Shown here: piece by piece, positions 57,261-64,000 of the stretch
Numbering within the stretch: the stretch's first letter is position 1
Layout: each line of letters starts with the position of its first letter
Assembly: GCF_001657485.1 (NCBI RefSeq)
Contig: NZ_LXFU01000025.1
Location: 124,001-188,000 of the forward strand
From: Rhizobium sp. WYCCWR10014
GTDB taxonomy: Bacteria; Pseudomonadota; Alphaproteobacteria; Rhizobiales; Rhizobiaceae
Direction: 5' to 3'
Length of the DNA stretch: 64,000 bases
Notes under the pieces: generated by a model
What the model was told of the DNA's origin: nothing
Database searches by the model: none
Seen by the model: only the letters and a program-made list of their open reading frames with translations
Position numbers and translations under genes: made by a program

Positions 57261-58127
57261 ATGGCGAAGGGACGAAACGGCGGTTCGCGGCGCAAGGATG
57301 GCGTATGGGACCCGCTGAAGAGCAGCTCGACCGACAAGCAGCGTGCCGAGGCCGTGCCGAAGACGCCGCAGACGATGTCGCCTGCCTACCGCCTTGCCTA
57401 TGTCGACCAGGATTTCCTCTGCCGCGAGGAGTTGCGGCCGATCCGCCTGCAGCTGGAACTGATGAAGCCGGAGATGATGCTGACCGAACGCGGCATCAAA
57501 TCAACAGTCGTCATGTTCGGCGGCGCCCGCATTCCCGCCCCCGGCCAGAGCGCCTGGGCAGCCCGCAACGATATCCAGCGCGTCAACCTGGAGGCGGCTT
57601 CCGTCTATTATGACGAGGCGCGCAAATTCGCCCGGCTCTGCTCGAAATATTCTGCCACCTTCAATTTCCACGAATATGTCATCGTCACCGGCGGCGGCCC
57701 CGGCGTGATGGAGGCCGGCAATCGCGGCGCGGCCGACGAGGGCGCCCCTTCGATCGGCCTCAACATCGTGCTGCCGCACGAGCAGGCGCCGAACGCCTAT
57801 GTGACGCCGGAGCTCAGCTTCAACTTCCACTATTTCGCCATCCGCAAGATGCATTTCATGGTGCGCGCCAAGGCGATCGCCGTCTTTCCCGGCGGCTTCG
57901 GCACGCTCGACGAATTCTTCGAATGCCTCACGCTGATCCAGACCGGCCGCATGGAGCGCTTGCCGCTGATCCTTTTCGGGGAGGCGTTCTGGCGGCGCAT
58001 CATCAATTTCGACGCATTGGCGGAATTCGGGACGATCGCGCCCGACGACGTCAAGCTGATCAGCTTTGTCGATACGGCCGAAGAGGCATGGAAGATCGTT
58101 CAGAATTTCTACGAACACCGCGAATAG
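57261..58127 (+). CDS. LOG family protein (TIGR00730-type)
   Basis: A 288-residue Rossmann-fold protein of the family once called lysine decarboxylase-like. The nucleotide loop is VTGGGPGVMEAGNRGA and the catalytic motif is FPGGFGTLDEFFECL (PGGxGTxxE). Proven LOG enzymes release free cytokinins from their riboside monophosphates; bacterial relatives hydrolyse AMP-like nucleotides. An N-terminal extension of about 80 residues sets this larger subgroup apart, so cytokinin activity is uncertain. The ATG at 57261 follows AAAGG. Confidence 0.85.
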   Translation: MAKGRNGGSRRKDGVWDPLKSSSTDKQRAEAVPKTPQTMSPAYRLAYVDQDFLCREELRPIRLQLELMKPEMMLTERGIKSTVVMFGGARIPAPGQSAWAARNDIQRVNLEAASVYYDEARKFARLCSKYSATFNFHEYVIVTGGGPGVMEAGNRGAADEGAPSIGLNIVLPHEQAPNAYVTPELSFNFHYFAIRKMHFMVRAKAIAVFPGGFGTLDEFFECLTLIQTGRMERLPLILFGEAFWRRIINFDALAEFGTIAPDDVKLISFVDTAEEAWKIVQNFYEHRE

Positions 58128-58157
58128 GCGCTTCGGAGGGGCACGCTGCAGAGCCTC

Positions 58158-58175
58158 TCCCCGCCGAGGCGGGGA
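58158..58175 (+). terminator. Hairpin after the LOG-family gene
   Basis: CCCCGCC (58159-58165) pairs with GGCGGGG (58168-58174) around a two-base loop, 31 bases after the stop. It is a compact GC-rich hairpin followed by AAA rather than T, so termination is possible but not certain. Confidence 0.4.
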
Positions 58176-58200
58176 AAGGCAGGGCAATTCGTCATCCTAT

Positions 58201-58312
58201 TCTAAAGCGCGTCGCGATCTTTCAGATTCCCTCCTCGCGCTTTAGGTCTTTGTTTTCACGCATGCCGTTGTCGCAAAAACCGCGGCACCCTTGCGCGACA
58301 TGCTTTAGAGCA
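58201..58312 (+). repeat. Palindromic repeat, family 3 (copy A)
   Basis: The left part has CTAAAGCGCG and CGCGCTTTAG arms (58202-58244). The right part, GTCTTTGTTTTCACGCATGC onward to GCGACATGCTTTAG, matches the minus strand of 59047-59107. The last bases provide the stop codon of the EF-hand gene. Confidence 0.7.
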
Positions 58313-58943
58313 GCGGCCGGTCCGGCATGTCGTCGATTGAGATGACGCCATCCTTGTTGCGGTCCATCCGCGCAAACAGCTTGTCGAAGGCGGCTGTGGC
58401 TTCCTGTTTGGAAATCTGGCCGTTCTGGTCGGTGTCGACCCGCTGCATCATGATCGAGGCACGCATGATGTTGCCGCCATGGCGCATCCAGCGATGCCCA
58501 TCACGACCATCGTGGCCTTCGCGAGGCGGCCGTCCCTGGTCGCTATTGTCTGCCGTCTCGGGTGCCGCGTTCGCATCCTTGTTTTCGCCGGCCTCCTGCT
58601 TGCGCTGGTCTCTCATCGCCTGCATCTGCGTTTTCCGGTACTCACGGATTTCGCCCGGGGTCAGCGAGCCATCCTTGTTGGTATCGATCGCGGCGAAGAT
58701 CTTGTCGAGGCCAGCGGTCGCCTCGTCCTTGGAGACCTGTCCATCCTTGTTCGTATCGAATTGCTTGAGCATGCGGACATAGGTGATTTCGCGGAAGGCG
58801 GCCGGTCCCGGACCGTGCACAGGACCGTGCCTGCCGGGGTGCTGACGCGGCCCGTCACCGGGTGCTGCAAAGCCTGCCCCGGCGGCTGCGCCGAAGATGA
58901 GGGTGGAGGAAAGCGCTGCCAGTATCAGCTTGTTGCGGTACAT
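58305..58943 (-). CDS. Exported protein with four EF-hands
   Basis: A 212-residue calcium-binding protein with a signal peptide (LILAALSSTLIFGAAAGAGFA). Four canonical loops are present as two pairs: D63-E74 (DTNKDGQVSKDE), D87-E98 (DTNKDGSLTPGE), D170-E181 (DTDQNGQISKQE) and D194-D205 (DRNKDGVISIDD). A Gly/His/Pro-rich segment follows the signal and a polar linker separates the pairs. It is probably a periplasmic calcium buffer or sensor; related multi-EF-hand proteins (calsymin) act in Rhizobium symbiosis, but equivalence is not shown. Family-3 repeats flank it on both sides. Confidence 0.88.
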   Translation of the reverse strand: MYRNKLILAALSSTLIFGAAAGAGFAAPGDGPRQHPGRHGPVHGPGPAAFREITYVRMLKQFDTNKDGQVSKDEATAGLDKIFAAIDTNKDGSLTPGEIREYRKTQMQAMRDQRKQEAGENKDANAAPETADNSDQGRPPREGHDGRDGHRWMRHGGNIMRASIMMQRVDTDQNGQISKQEATAAFDKLFARMDRNKDGVISIDDMPDRPLL

Positions 58944-59046
58944 CGTGTTTGCCTTTCGTAAGGTGTCCCCTCACGAAAGAAGATATGGCCGCGGACCCGG
59001 AAGACCCAGTTAAACATCGGTAAGCTGAGTGAAAACTTCGTAATCC

Positions 59047-59107
59047 AATGCATGTCGCCCAAAACTGTGCAGCAGTTTTGGGACAACGACATGCATCAAA
59101 TAAAGAC
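59047..59107 (-). repeat. Palindromic repeat, family 3 (copy B)
   Basis: ATGCATGTCGCCCAAAACTG through GACAACGACATGCATCAAA is the inverse of the right part of 58201-58312, with its own CATGTCG/CGACATG pairing. It lies between the EF-hand and HAD genes. Confidence 0.65.
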
Positions 59108-59113
59108 TGGCTG

Positions 59114-59821
59114 TCAGCCGGTAATCTTGCCTAGGAAGGCGGCGAGATCGTCGGTGACGAAATCGATATGATCCTCCTCGCCGCTGGTCTTTTCCCACCA
59201 TTCGACCACCGTCTCTTCCAGATTGCGCGGCACGAGCAGCACGGTCTGCATGCCGAGCGCTTTGGGCACCGTCAGGTTGCGCGGCAGATCCTCGAACATG
59301 GCCGCCTTACTGGTTTCGACGCGCTTCAGCGCCGCGAACTTGTCGTAGGTCGCCTGCGCCGGCTTCGGCACGTAGTCGGCGGCGACGATATCGAAGATGT
59401 CGTCGAAATGTTCGAGAATGCCGAGCGCCTCCGCCGTCATTTCGGCATGCTTGACGCTGCCGTTGGTGAAGATGAACTTGCGCCCCGGCAGCGCCTTGAT
59501 CGCCTCGCCGAGTTCCGGCTGCGGCGTCAGCGCCGTGTAGTCGATCGCATGTGCCTTTTCGAGGAAGTCGTTCGGGTCGATGCCGTGATGGATCATCAGT
59601 CCCTGCAGCGTCGTGCCATGGTCGAGGTAATATTGCTTCTGCAGCTTGCGCGCCTCTTCCCGCTCCATGTGCAGGAGTGCCGCGACATAGGCGGTCATGT
59701 TCTTGTCGATCTGCGCGAAGAGATTGACATGATGCGGATAGAGCGTGTTGTCGAGGTCGAAGACCCAGTCTGTGACGTGGTGGAAATCGGCTTTATCAGG
59801 CGTGCGGTCGATCTTGGTCAT
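59114..59821 (-). CDS. HAD-family phosphatase (pyrimidine 5'-nucleotidase type)
   Basis: A 235-residue HAD hydrolase. Motif I is VFDLDNTLYPHHVNLF with the nucleophile and acid aspartates, motif II is KFIFTNGSVKHAE, and motifs III/IV are VPKPAQATYDKF and AAMFEDLPRNL. DLDNTLYP and NGSVKHAE are typical of the Sdt1-like pyrimidine nucleotidase group. The frame continues far upstream through the opposite-strand ada gene, but the ATG at 59821 is the family start. Confidence 0.85.
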   Translation of the reverse strand: MTKIDRTPDKADFHHVTDWVFDLDNTLYPHHVNLFAQIDKNMTAYVAALLHMEREEARKLQKQYYLDHGTTLQGLMIHHGIDPNDFLEKAHAIDYTALTPQPELGEAIKALPGRKFIFTNGSVKHAEMTAEALGILEHFDDIFDIVAADYVPKPAQATYDKFAALKRVETSKAAMFEDLPRNLTVPKALGMQTVLLVPRNLEETVVEWWEKTSGEEDHIDFVTDDLAAFLGKITG

Positions 59822-59923
59822 GGCGGTCTTATGGCACGGCTTATCCGCCAAGGAAATCGACAAGAAAGAATAGACGCCCGATTTTCGGCGGACGGCGCAG
59901 GCACGGAATGCTAGAAAGCGGTC

Positions 59924-61000
59924 ATGCTTTTCGAACGCCCCGACGATGATACGCTTTATGATGCCTTGATCGCGCGCAGTGCCGATTATGAAGGGCAGGC
60001 CTATGTCTGCGTCAAGACGACAGGCATCTTCTGCCGCCTGACCTGCCCGGCGCGCAAGCCGAAGCGGGAAAATACGCTCTTTTTCGATACGATCGCCGCC
60101 TGCATGCATTCCGGCTTCCGCCCGTGCCAGCGCTGCAGGCCGCTCGAGCAACCGGGCAGGGAGCCGATCGTCGACGAGCTGCTTGCCGCATTGGACCGCG
60201 AGCCGCAACTGCGCTGGAGCGAGGATGAGCTCGTGCGCCGCGGCCACGATCCCTCGACCGTGCGCCGCGCCTTCAAACGCGGGCTCGGCATGACCTTCCA
60301 CGATATCGTCCGCTATCGCCGGCTGGGTGAAGCGGCCCGGCACCTGGCCGATGGCGCGCGCGTCATCGATGCGCAGCTCGATGCGGGATATGACTCCCCA
60401 AGCGGTTTCCGGACGGCTTTTCAGCGGCTGGTCGGCAAGGCGCCGGCGCTGTCGCAGAACCGCGAACTGCTCTTTGCCGACTGGTTCGACACGCCGCTCG
60501 GGCCGATGATAGCCGTTGCCGACCAGACGCATCTGCATCTTCTCGAATTCCACGACCGCAAGGCACTGCCGACCGAGCTCGAGGCGCTGCAGAAGCGTGT
60601 CCGCTCGTCGGTCGCGATCGGCCGCACACCTGTTATCGACCAGATCGAGGCAGAAATCCGGGATTATTTCGAAGGGCGGCTCACCGTCTTCAGGACGCCA
60701 TTGGCGCTCGGCGGCACACCCTTCGAAAAACATGTCTGGGCAAAGCTCATGGATATCCCTGCCGGCCAGACGCGCGCCTATGGCGATCTTGCAAGGGAGA
60801 TGGAAAGGCCGGAAGTGGTGCGGGCCGTCGGCCGCGCCAATGGCGCCAACCAGCTTGCCATCATCGTGCCCTGCCATCGCATCCTCGGCGCGGATGGTTC
60901 GCTGACCGGCTATGGCGGCGGGCTCTGGCGCAAGCAATGGCTGCTGCGGCATGAAGAGAAGATCAGCGCACAAGCACCCAACATGGAGGAGACGGCATGA
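59924..61000 (+). CDS. ada: Ada: methylated-DNA repair protein and regulator
   Basis: A 358-residue three-domain protein. The N-terminal zinc domain (1-75) has C37, C41, C68 and C71 in GIFCRLTCPAR and RPCQRC and takes methyl groups from phosphotriesters. An AraC helix-turn-helix (about 85-165: GMTFHDIVRYRRLGEAARHL) follows. The C-terminal O6-methylguanine methyltransferase has acceptor C317 in IIVPCHRILG. Methylation of the zinc domain turns it into an activator of alkylation-repair genes. Its stop overlaps the next gene (ATGA). Confidence 0.95.
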   Translation: MLFERPDDDTLYDALIARSADYEGQAYVCVKTTGIFCRLTCPARKPKRENTLFFDTIAACMHSGFRPCQRCRPLEQPGREPIVDELLAALDREPQLRWSEDELVRRGHDPSTVRRAFKRGLGMTFHDIVRYRRLGEAARHLADGARVIDAQLDAGYDSPSGFRTAFQRLVGKAPALSQNRELLFADWFDTPLGPMIAVADQTHLHLLEFHDRKALPTELEALQKRVRSSVAIGRTPVIDQIEAEIRDYFEGRLTVFRTPLALGGTPFEKHVWAKLMDIPAGQTRAYGDLAREMERPEVVRAVGRANGANQLAIIVPCHRILGADGSLTGYGGGLWRKQWLLRHEEKISAQAPNMEETA

Positions 61001-61767
61001 ACCAGACTGAAAAGGCCAAGGCATTCGGCGCATTGCACCGCAAGGGCGACCCGGTTGTTCTTTACAATATCTGGGATGCCGGGACGGCCAAGGCCGTCGC
61101 CGATGCCGGCGCCAAGGCGCTTGCAACAGGAAGCTGGTCGGTTGCCGCAGCCCATGGTTATGCCGACGGCGAAAAGCTGCCGATGTCGGTGCTGGTCGAG
61201 ACAGCAAAATCCATCACCGCTGTCGTCGATCTGCCGCTTTCGGTCGATTTCGAAGGCGCCTATTCGGCCGACCCCACGGGAGCGGCCGCCAACGTTGCCA
61301 AACTGGTGGAGGTCGGCGCTATCGGCATCAATTTCGAGGATCAGGTGGTCGGCGGTGGCGGGCTTTATCCGGCCGAGAGGCAGGCGGCCCGCATCCGCGC
61401 CATTCGCGAGATGGCCGAAGGCAAGGGCATTCCCTTCTTCATCAATGCCCGCACCGACCGTTTCCTGGCCGAGAGCGATCTTTCCAAACATGCCGGCCTG
61501 GTGGACGAGGCGATCGAGCGAGGCAAGGCCTATGCGGCCGCCGGCGGCAGCGGCTTCTTCGTGCCTGGCCTGATCGATCCCGCCTTGATCGAGAAGATCT
61601 GCGCCGCATCGCCGCTGCCGGTCAACATCATGATGCGGACAGGTGCCCCGGATGTGAAGACGCTCGCCAAGCTCGGTGTCGGCCGCGTCAGTTATGGCCC
61701 GGGGCCTTACCGGTCGATGATGGAAAAGCTGAAACAGGAGGCGGCGGCGATTTATAGCCCGCTCTGA
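60997..61767 (+). CDS. Isocitrate lyase / PEP mutase family protein
   Basis: A 256-residue TIM-barrel enzyme of the PEP mutase/isocitrate lyase superfamily. Family residues are in VLYNIWDAGTAKAVADAGAK, LSVDFEGAYS, GINFEDQVVGGGG and FINARTDRFLAE. It lacks the KKCGH catalytic loop of isocitrate lyase, so a lyase or hydrolase on a small 2-oxo acid (for example oxaloacetate or methylisocitrate-like) is more likely. Translational coupling to ada suggests induction after alkylation damage, though no link in chemistry is obvious. Confidence 0.85.
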   Translation: MNQTEKAKAFGALHRKGDPVVLYNIWDAGTAKAVADAGAKALATGSWSVAAAHGYADGEKLPMSVLVETAKSITAVVDLPLSVDFEGAYSADPTGAAANVAKLVEVGAIGINFEDQVVGGGGLYPAERQAARIRAIREMAEGKGIPFFINARTDRFLAESDLSKHAGLVDEAIERGKAYAAAGGSGFFVPGLIDPALIEKICAASPLPVNIMMRTGAPDVKTLAKLGVGRVSYGPGPYRSMMEKLKQEAAAIYSPL

Positions 61768-61834
61768 CGTCGAATGCCCGAGGGCCGCAGATCTGGTGCG
61801 AAAGCCTGCGGCCCGCAATGAAATCCCGTTCTGC

Positions 61835-62983
61835 TCAGGAACGGAAGCGCAGATTCCGCCGGCTGAGCTGGCTGACCGAGGTGCAGCCCATCAGCTTCAA
61901 GCCGCGCTCGATCTCGGTGCGCATCGTCTCCAGCGCCCGTTCGACGCCGGGCTGTCCGGCAGCGGCAAGCGGGAAGAGGTAGTAGCGCCCGAGCCCGACG
62001 GCCTTCGCCCCCAGCGACAGCGCTTTAAGAACATGCGTTCCCCGCTGCACGCCGCCATCCATCATCACGTCGATCCGGTCACCCACGGCGTCGACGATCT
62101 CGGCCAACTGATCGAATGCGCTGCGCGAGCCGTCGAGCTGGCGCCCGCCATGATTGGAAAGCACAATGCCGCTGCAGCCGATCTCGGCGGCGCGCTTGGC
62201 GTCTTCGACCGACATGATGCCCTTCAGGCAGAATGGTCCGCCCCATTCGCGCACCATCTCCGCCACGTCGTCCCACGACATCGAGGGGTCCAGCATCTCG
62301 GTGAAGTATCGGCTGATCGATAGCGCGCCGCCATCCATCTTGACGTGGTTTTCGAGCTGCGGCAGCCGGAAGCGCTCGTGCGTCAGCCAGTCGATTGCCC
62401 AGGAAGGCTTGATCGCGAACTGGGTCATGCCGGCAAGATTGAGCTTGAAGGGAATGGCAAAACCCGTGCGCTTGTCGCGCTCGCGGTTGCCGCCGGTGAT
62501 GCTGTCGACCGTCAGCATCATCGCCTGTACGCCGGCATTTTTCGCTCGCGCCATCATCTCGCGGTTGAGCCCGCGGTCCTTGTGGAAATAGAACTGATAG
62601 ACCTGCGGCCCGTTGCTGATCGTTCTGGCTTCCTCCAGGCTGATCGTGCCGAGCGAGGAGACGCCGAACATCGTCCCGTGTTTTGCCGCCGCTGCCGCGA
62701 CCGCCCGCTCTCCCTGGTGGTGGAAAAGGCGCTGCAACGCGGTCGGTGAGCAATAGACCGGCATTGCGAGCTTCTGCCCCATGACGGTCACCGACATGTC
62801 GACATCGGCCACCCCGCGCAAGACGTCAGGCACCAGATCGCAGGCCTCGAAGGCCGCGGTATTGCGCCGGTACGTCACCTCGTCATCGGCACCGCCGTCT
62901 ATATAATCGAATATCGGCCCGGGAAGACGCCGTTTGGCCATGCGCCGGAAATCGTGAAAATTATAGCAGTCTGTCAGGCGCAT
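61835..62983 (-). CDS. lldD: FMN-dependent alpha-hydroxy acid dehydrogenase (L-lactate type)
   Basis: A 382-residue FMN flavoenzyme oxidising L-lactate or a related 2-hydroxy acid. Family motifs are the N-terminal FDYIDGGADDE, the FMN-binding GVSSLGTISLEEA, and the catalytic-base segment VLSNHGGRQLDGSRSAFDQL with its His/Arg. GAGGAA lies six bases before the ATG at 62983; the frame is open upstream through argB, which is an artefact of high-GC codon use. Without lactate transport genes nearby the exact substrate remains open (glycolate or mandelate are alternatives). Confidence 0.85.
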   Translation of the reverse strand: MRLTDCYNFHDFRRMAKRRLPGPIFDYIDGGADDEVTYRRNTAAFEACDLVPDVLRGVADVDMSVTVMGQKLAMPVYCSPTALQRLFHHQGERAVAAAAAKHGTMFGVSSLGTISLEEARTISNGPQVYQFYFHKDRGLNREMMARAKNAGVQAMMLTVDSITGGNRERDKRTGFAIPFKLNLAGMTQFAIKPSWAIDWLTHERFRLPQLENHVKMDGGALSISRYFTEMLDPSMSWDDVAEMVREWGGPFCLKGIMSVEDAKRAAEIGCSGIVLSNHGGRQLDGSRSAFDQLAEIVDAVGDRIDVMMDGGVQRGTHVLKALSLGAKAVGLGRYYLFPLAAAGQPGVERALETMRTEIERGLKLMGCTSVSQLSRRNLRFRS

Positions 62984-63051
62984 TTCGTTCCTCGATACCC
63001 TGTTCCCGTGCCAGGAAGATCCGCCCTTCGTGGTGAAGGGCGCAGCCTCGT

Positions 63052-63939
63052 TCAGGGAACGATCAGCGTTCCGACGCCGTGCTCGGTGAAGATCTCCAGC
63101 AGGACGGAATGAGCGGTCTTGCCGTTCAGGATGACGACACCCTGCACGCCGGCCTTGATCGCATCCATGCAGGTCTCGACCTTCGGGATCATGCCGCCGG
63201 AGATCGTGCCATCGGCGATCAGCGCATGTGCTTCGGCGACCGAAAGCTCCTTGATGAGCTGGCCGTTCTTGTCGAGTACGCCGGGCACATCGGTCAGGAA
63301 CAGCAGCCGGGTCGCGTTCAACGCACCGGCAATGGCGCCGGCGAAGGTATCGGCGTTGATATTGTAGGTGGCGCCGTCGCGGCCAGGCGCGACGGGCGCG
63401 ATGACCGGGATCATCTCGGAGCGGGCGAGCAGATCGAGCAGCGTCCGGTCGACCTCGACCACTTCGCCGACGAAACCGAGATCGAGCACGCGCTCGATGT
63501 TCGAATCCGGATCCTTCACGGTCTTGCGCGCCTTTTCGGCGAAGACCATGTTGCCGTCCTTGCCGCAAAGGCCGATCGCCCATTCGCCGGTCTGGTTGAT
63601 GAGCGCGACGATTTCCTTGTTGATCGAGCCGGCGAGCACCATCTCCACGATCTCGACCGTCTTCTGGTCGGTGACGCGAAGCCCGCCCTCGAATTTCGAT
63701 TCGATGCCCATCTTGCTGAGCATGGCGCCGATCTGTGGGCCGCCGCCGTGAACGACGATCGGGTTGACGCCGGACTGCTTCAAAAGGGCGATGTCGCTGG
63801 CAAAGGCCTTGCCGAGCTCGGGATTGCCCATGGCGTGGCCGCCATATTTCACGACAATCGTCTTGTTCTCGTAACGCTGCATGAAGGGCAGTGCCTTGGC
63901 CAGAAGCCGTGCCTGCATTTCGCTTTCGGTTTCGTTCAT
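63052..63939 (-). CDS. argB: Acetylglutamate kinase
   Basis: A 295-residue amino-acid kinase carrying out the second step of arginine synthesis. The glycine-rich phosphate loop is [13 protein letters not shown], followed by [13 protein letters not shown] and, in the C-terminal half, [17 protein letters not shown] and [20 protein letters not shown]. The N-terminal helix ([20 protein letters not shown]) is that of the arginine-sensitive, PII-interacting hexameric form, which would link it to GlnD/PII signalling. The remaining 61 bp to the right edge hold no recognisable gene. Confidence 0.95.
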   Translation of the reverse strand: MNETESEMQARLLAKALPFMQRYENKTIVVKYGGHAMGNPELGKAFASDIALLKQSGVNPIVVHGGGPQIGAMLSKMGIESKFEGGLRVTDQKTVEIVEMVLAGSINKEIVALINQTGEWAIGLCGKDGNMVFAEKARKTVKDPDSNIERVLDLGFVGEVVEVDRTLLDLLARSEMIPVIAPVAPGRDGATYNINADTFAGAIAGALNATRLLFLTDVPGVLDKNGQLIKELSVAEAHALIADGTISGGMIPKVETCMDAIKAGVQGVVILNGKTAHSVLLEIFTEHGVGTLIVP

Positions 63940-64000
63940 GGGAACCCCGCAGAATTGTTCGCGGCCTTTTATCGCAAGTTTCTGACAGAGGGAATAATCC

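Noticed and set aside
59822-61207. Long upstream extension of the HAD phosphatase frame through ada
   Set aside because: The family start is at 59821, and the upstream residues are antisense to the clearly coding ada gene.
62984-63583. Upstream extension of the lldD frame across argB
   Set aside because: argB codes on the same strand in another frame and is well conserved; GAGGAA at the ATG at 62983 marks the true lldD start.
63940-64000. 3' end of a further minus-strand gene at the right edge
   Set aside because: Only 61 bases are available and no frame gives a recognisable C-terminus.

Overview
The window looks like a piece of the main chromosome of a Rhizobium (R. leguminosarum / R. etli group). 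The support is internal: a typical alphaproteobacterial gene order (phoH-ybeY-corC; miaB-plsC-mur-rimI-tsaB; murJ-glnD-mutS next to the malic enzyme and olsB; lptC-lptA-lptB-rpoN-hpf-ptsN; def-fmt-truA; dapD-dapE), high-GC codon use, ornithine-lipid synthesis, a Fur paralogue of the Mur type, and several copies of palindromic intergenic repeats of the kind known as RIME in rhizobia. No tRNA, rRNA, CRISPR array, prophage or intact insertion sequence was seen.

Region 1-8877 is an accessory block. It opens with the last 34 codons of a gene resembling dinB (DNA polymerase IV). Then come a class III nucleotide cyclase, a minus-strand group (nitrilase, a very short TAXI-type binding protein, an exported acetamidase/formamidase homologue), an azoreductase facing a MocR-type regulator, an AhpD-like protein that has lost both catalytic cysteines, and a chorismate mutase. 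The block ends at the corC stop codon with a frameshifted fragment that reads like error-prone polymerase DnaE2. I do not see lnt, the usual neighbour of corC.

From 8878 to 29356 the content is core housekeeping: the phoH-ybeY-corC operon, miaB, an acyltransferase, mur, rimI/tsaB, an Nfu-type Fe-S scaffold, a universal stress protein, trpS, murJ, glnD, mutS and a malic enzyme fused to a phosphotransacetylase-like domain. From 29573 to 38609 there are a toxin-antitoxin pair with a palindromic operator, olsB, a hybrid histidine kinase, lspA with two RNA methyltransferase genes, and small enzymes.

From 38651 to 46974 lie lapA, ihfB, sppA, the LPS-transport genes, sigma-54 and its usual companions hpf and ptsN, closed by a strong terminator shared with convergent rbsK. 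From 48175 to the end come rmuC, a soluble globin-coupled chemoreceptor, def-fmt-truA with a second toxin-antitoxin pair inserted between def and fmt, the lysine-pathway genes dapD and dapE, a LOG-family protein, a four-EF-hand exported protein, a HAD phosphatase, ada coupled to a PEP-mutase-family gene, an FMN hydroxy-acid dehydrogenase and argB.

The most unusual points are the accessory block bounded by two DNA-polymerase fragments, the cysteine-less AhpD, the lobe-deleted orphan TAXI protein, the toxin-antitoxin insertion inside a translation-initiation operon, and three families of hairpin repeats, one of which brackets the EF-hand gene in opposite orientations.
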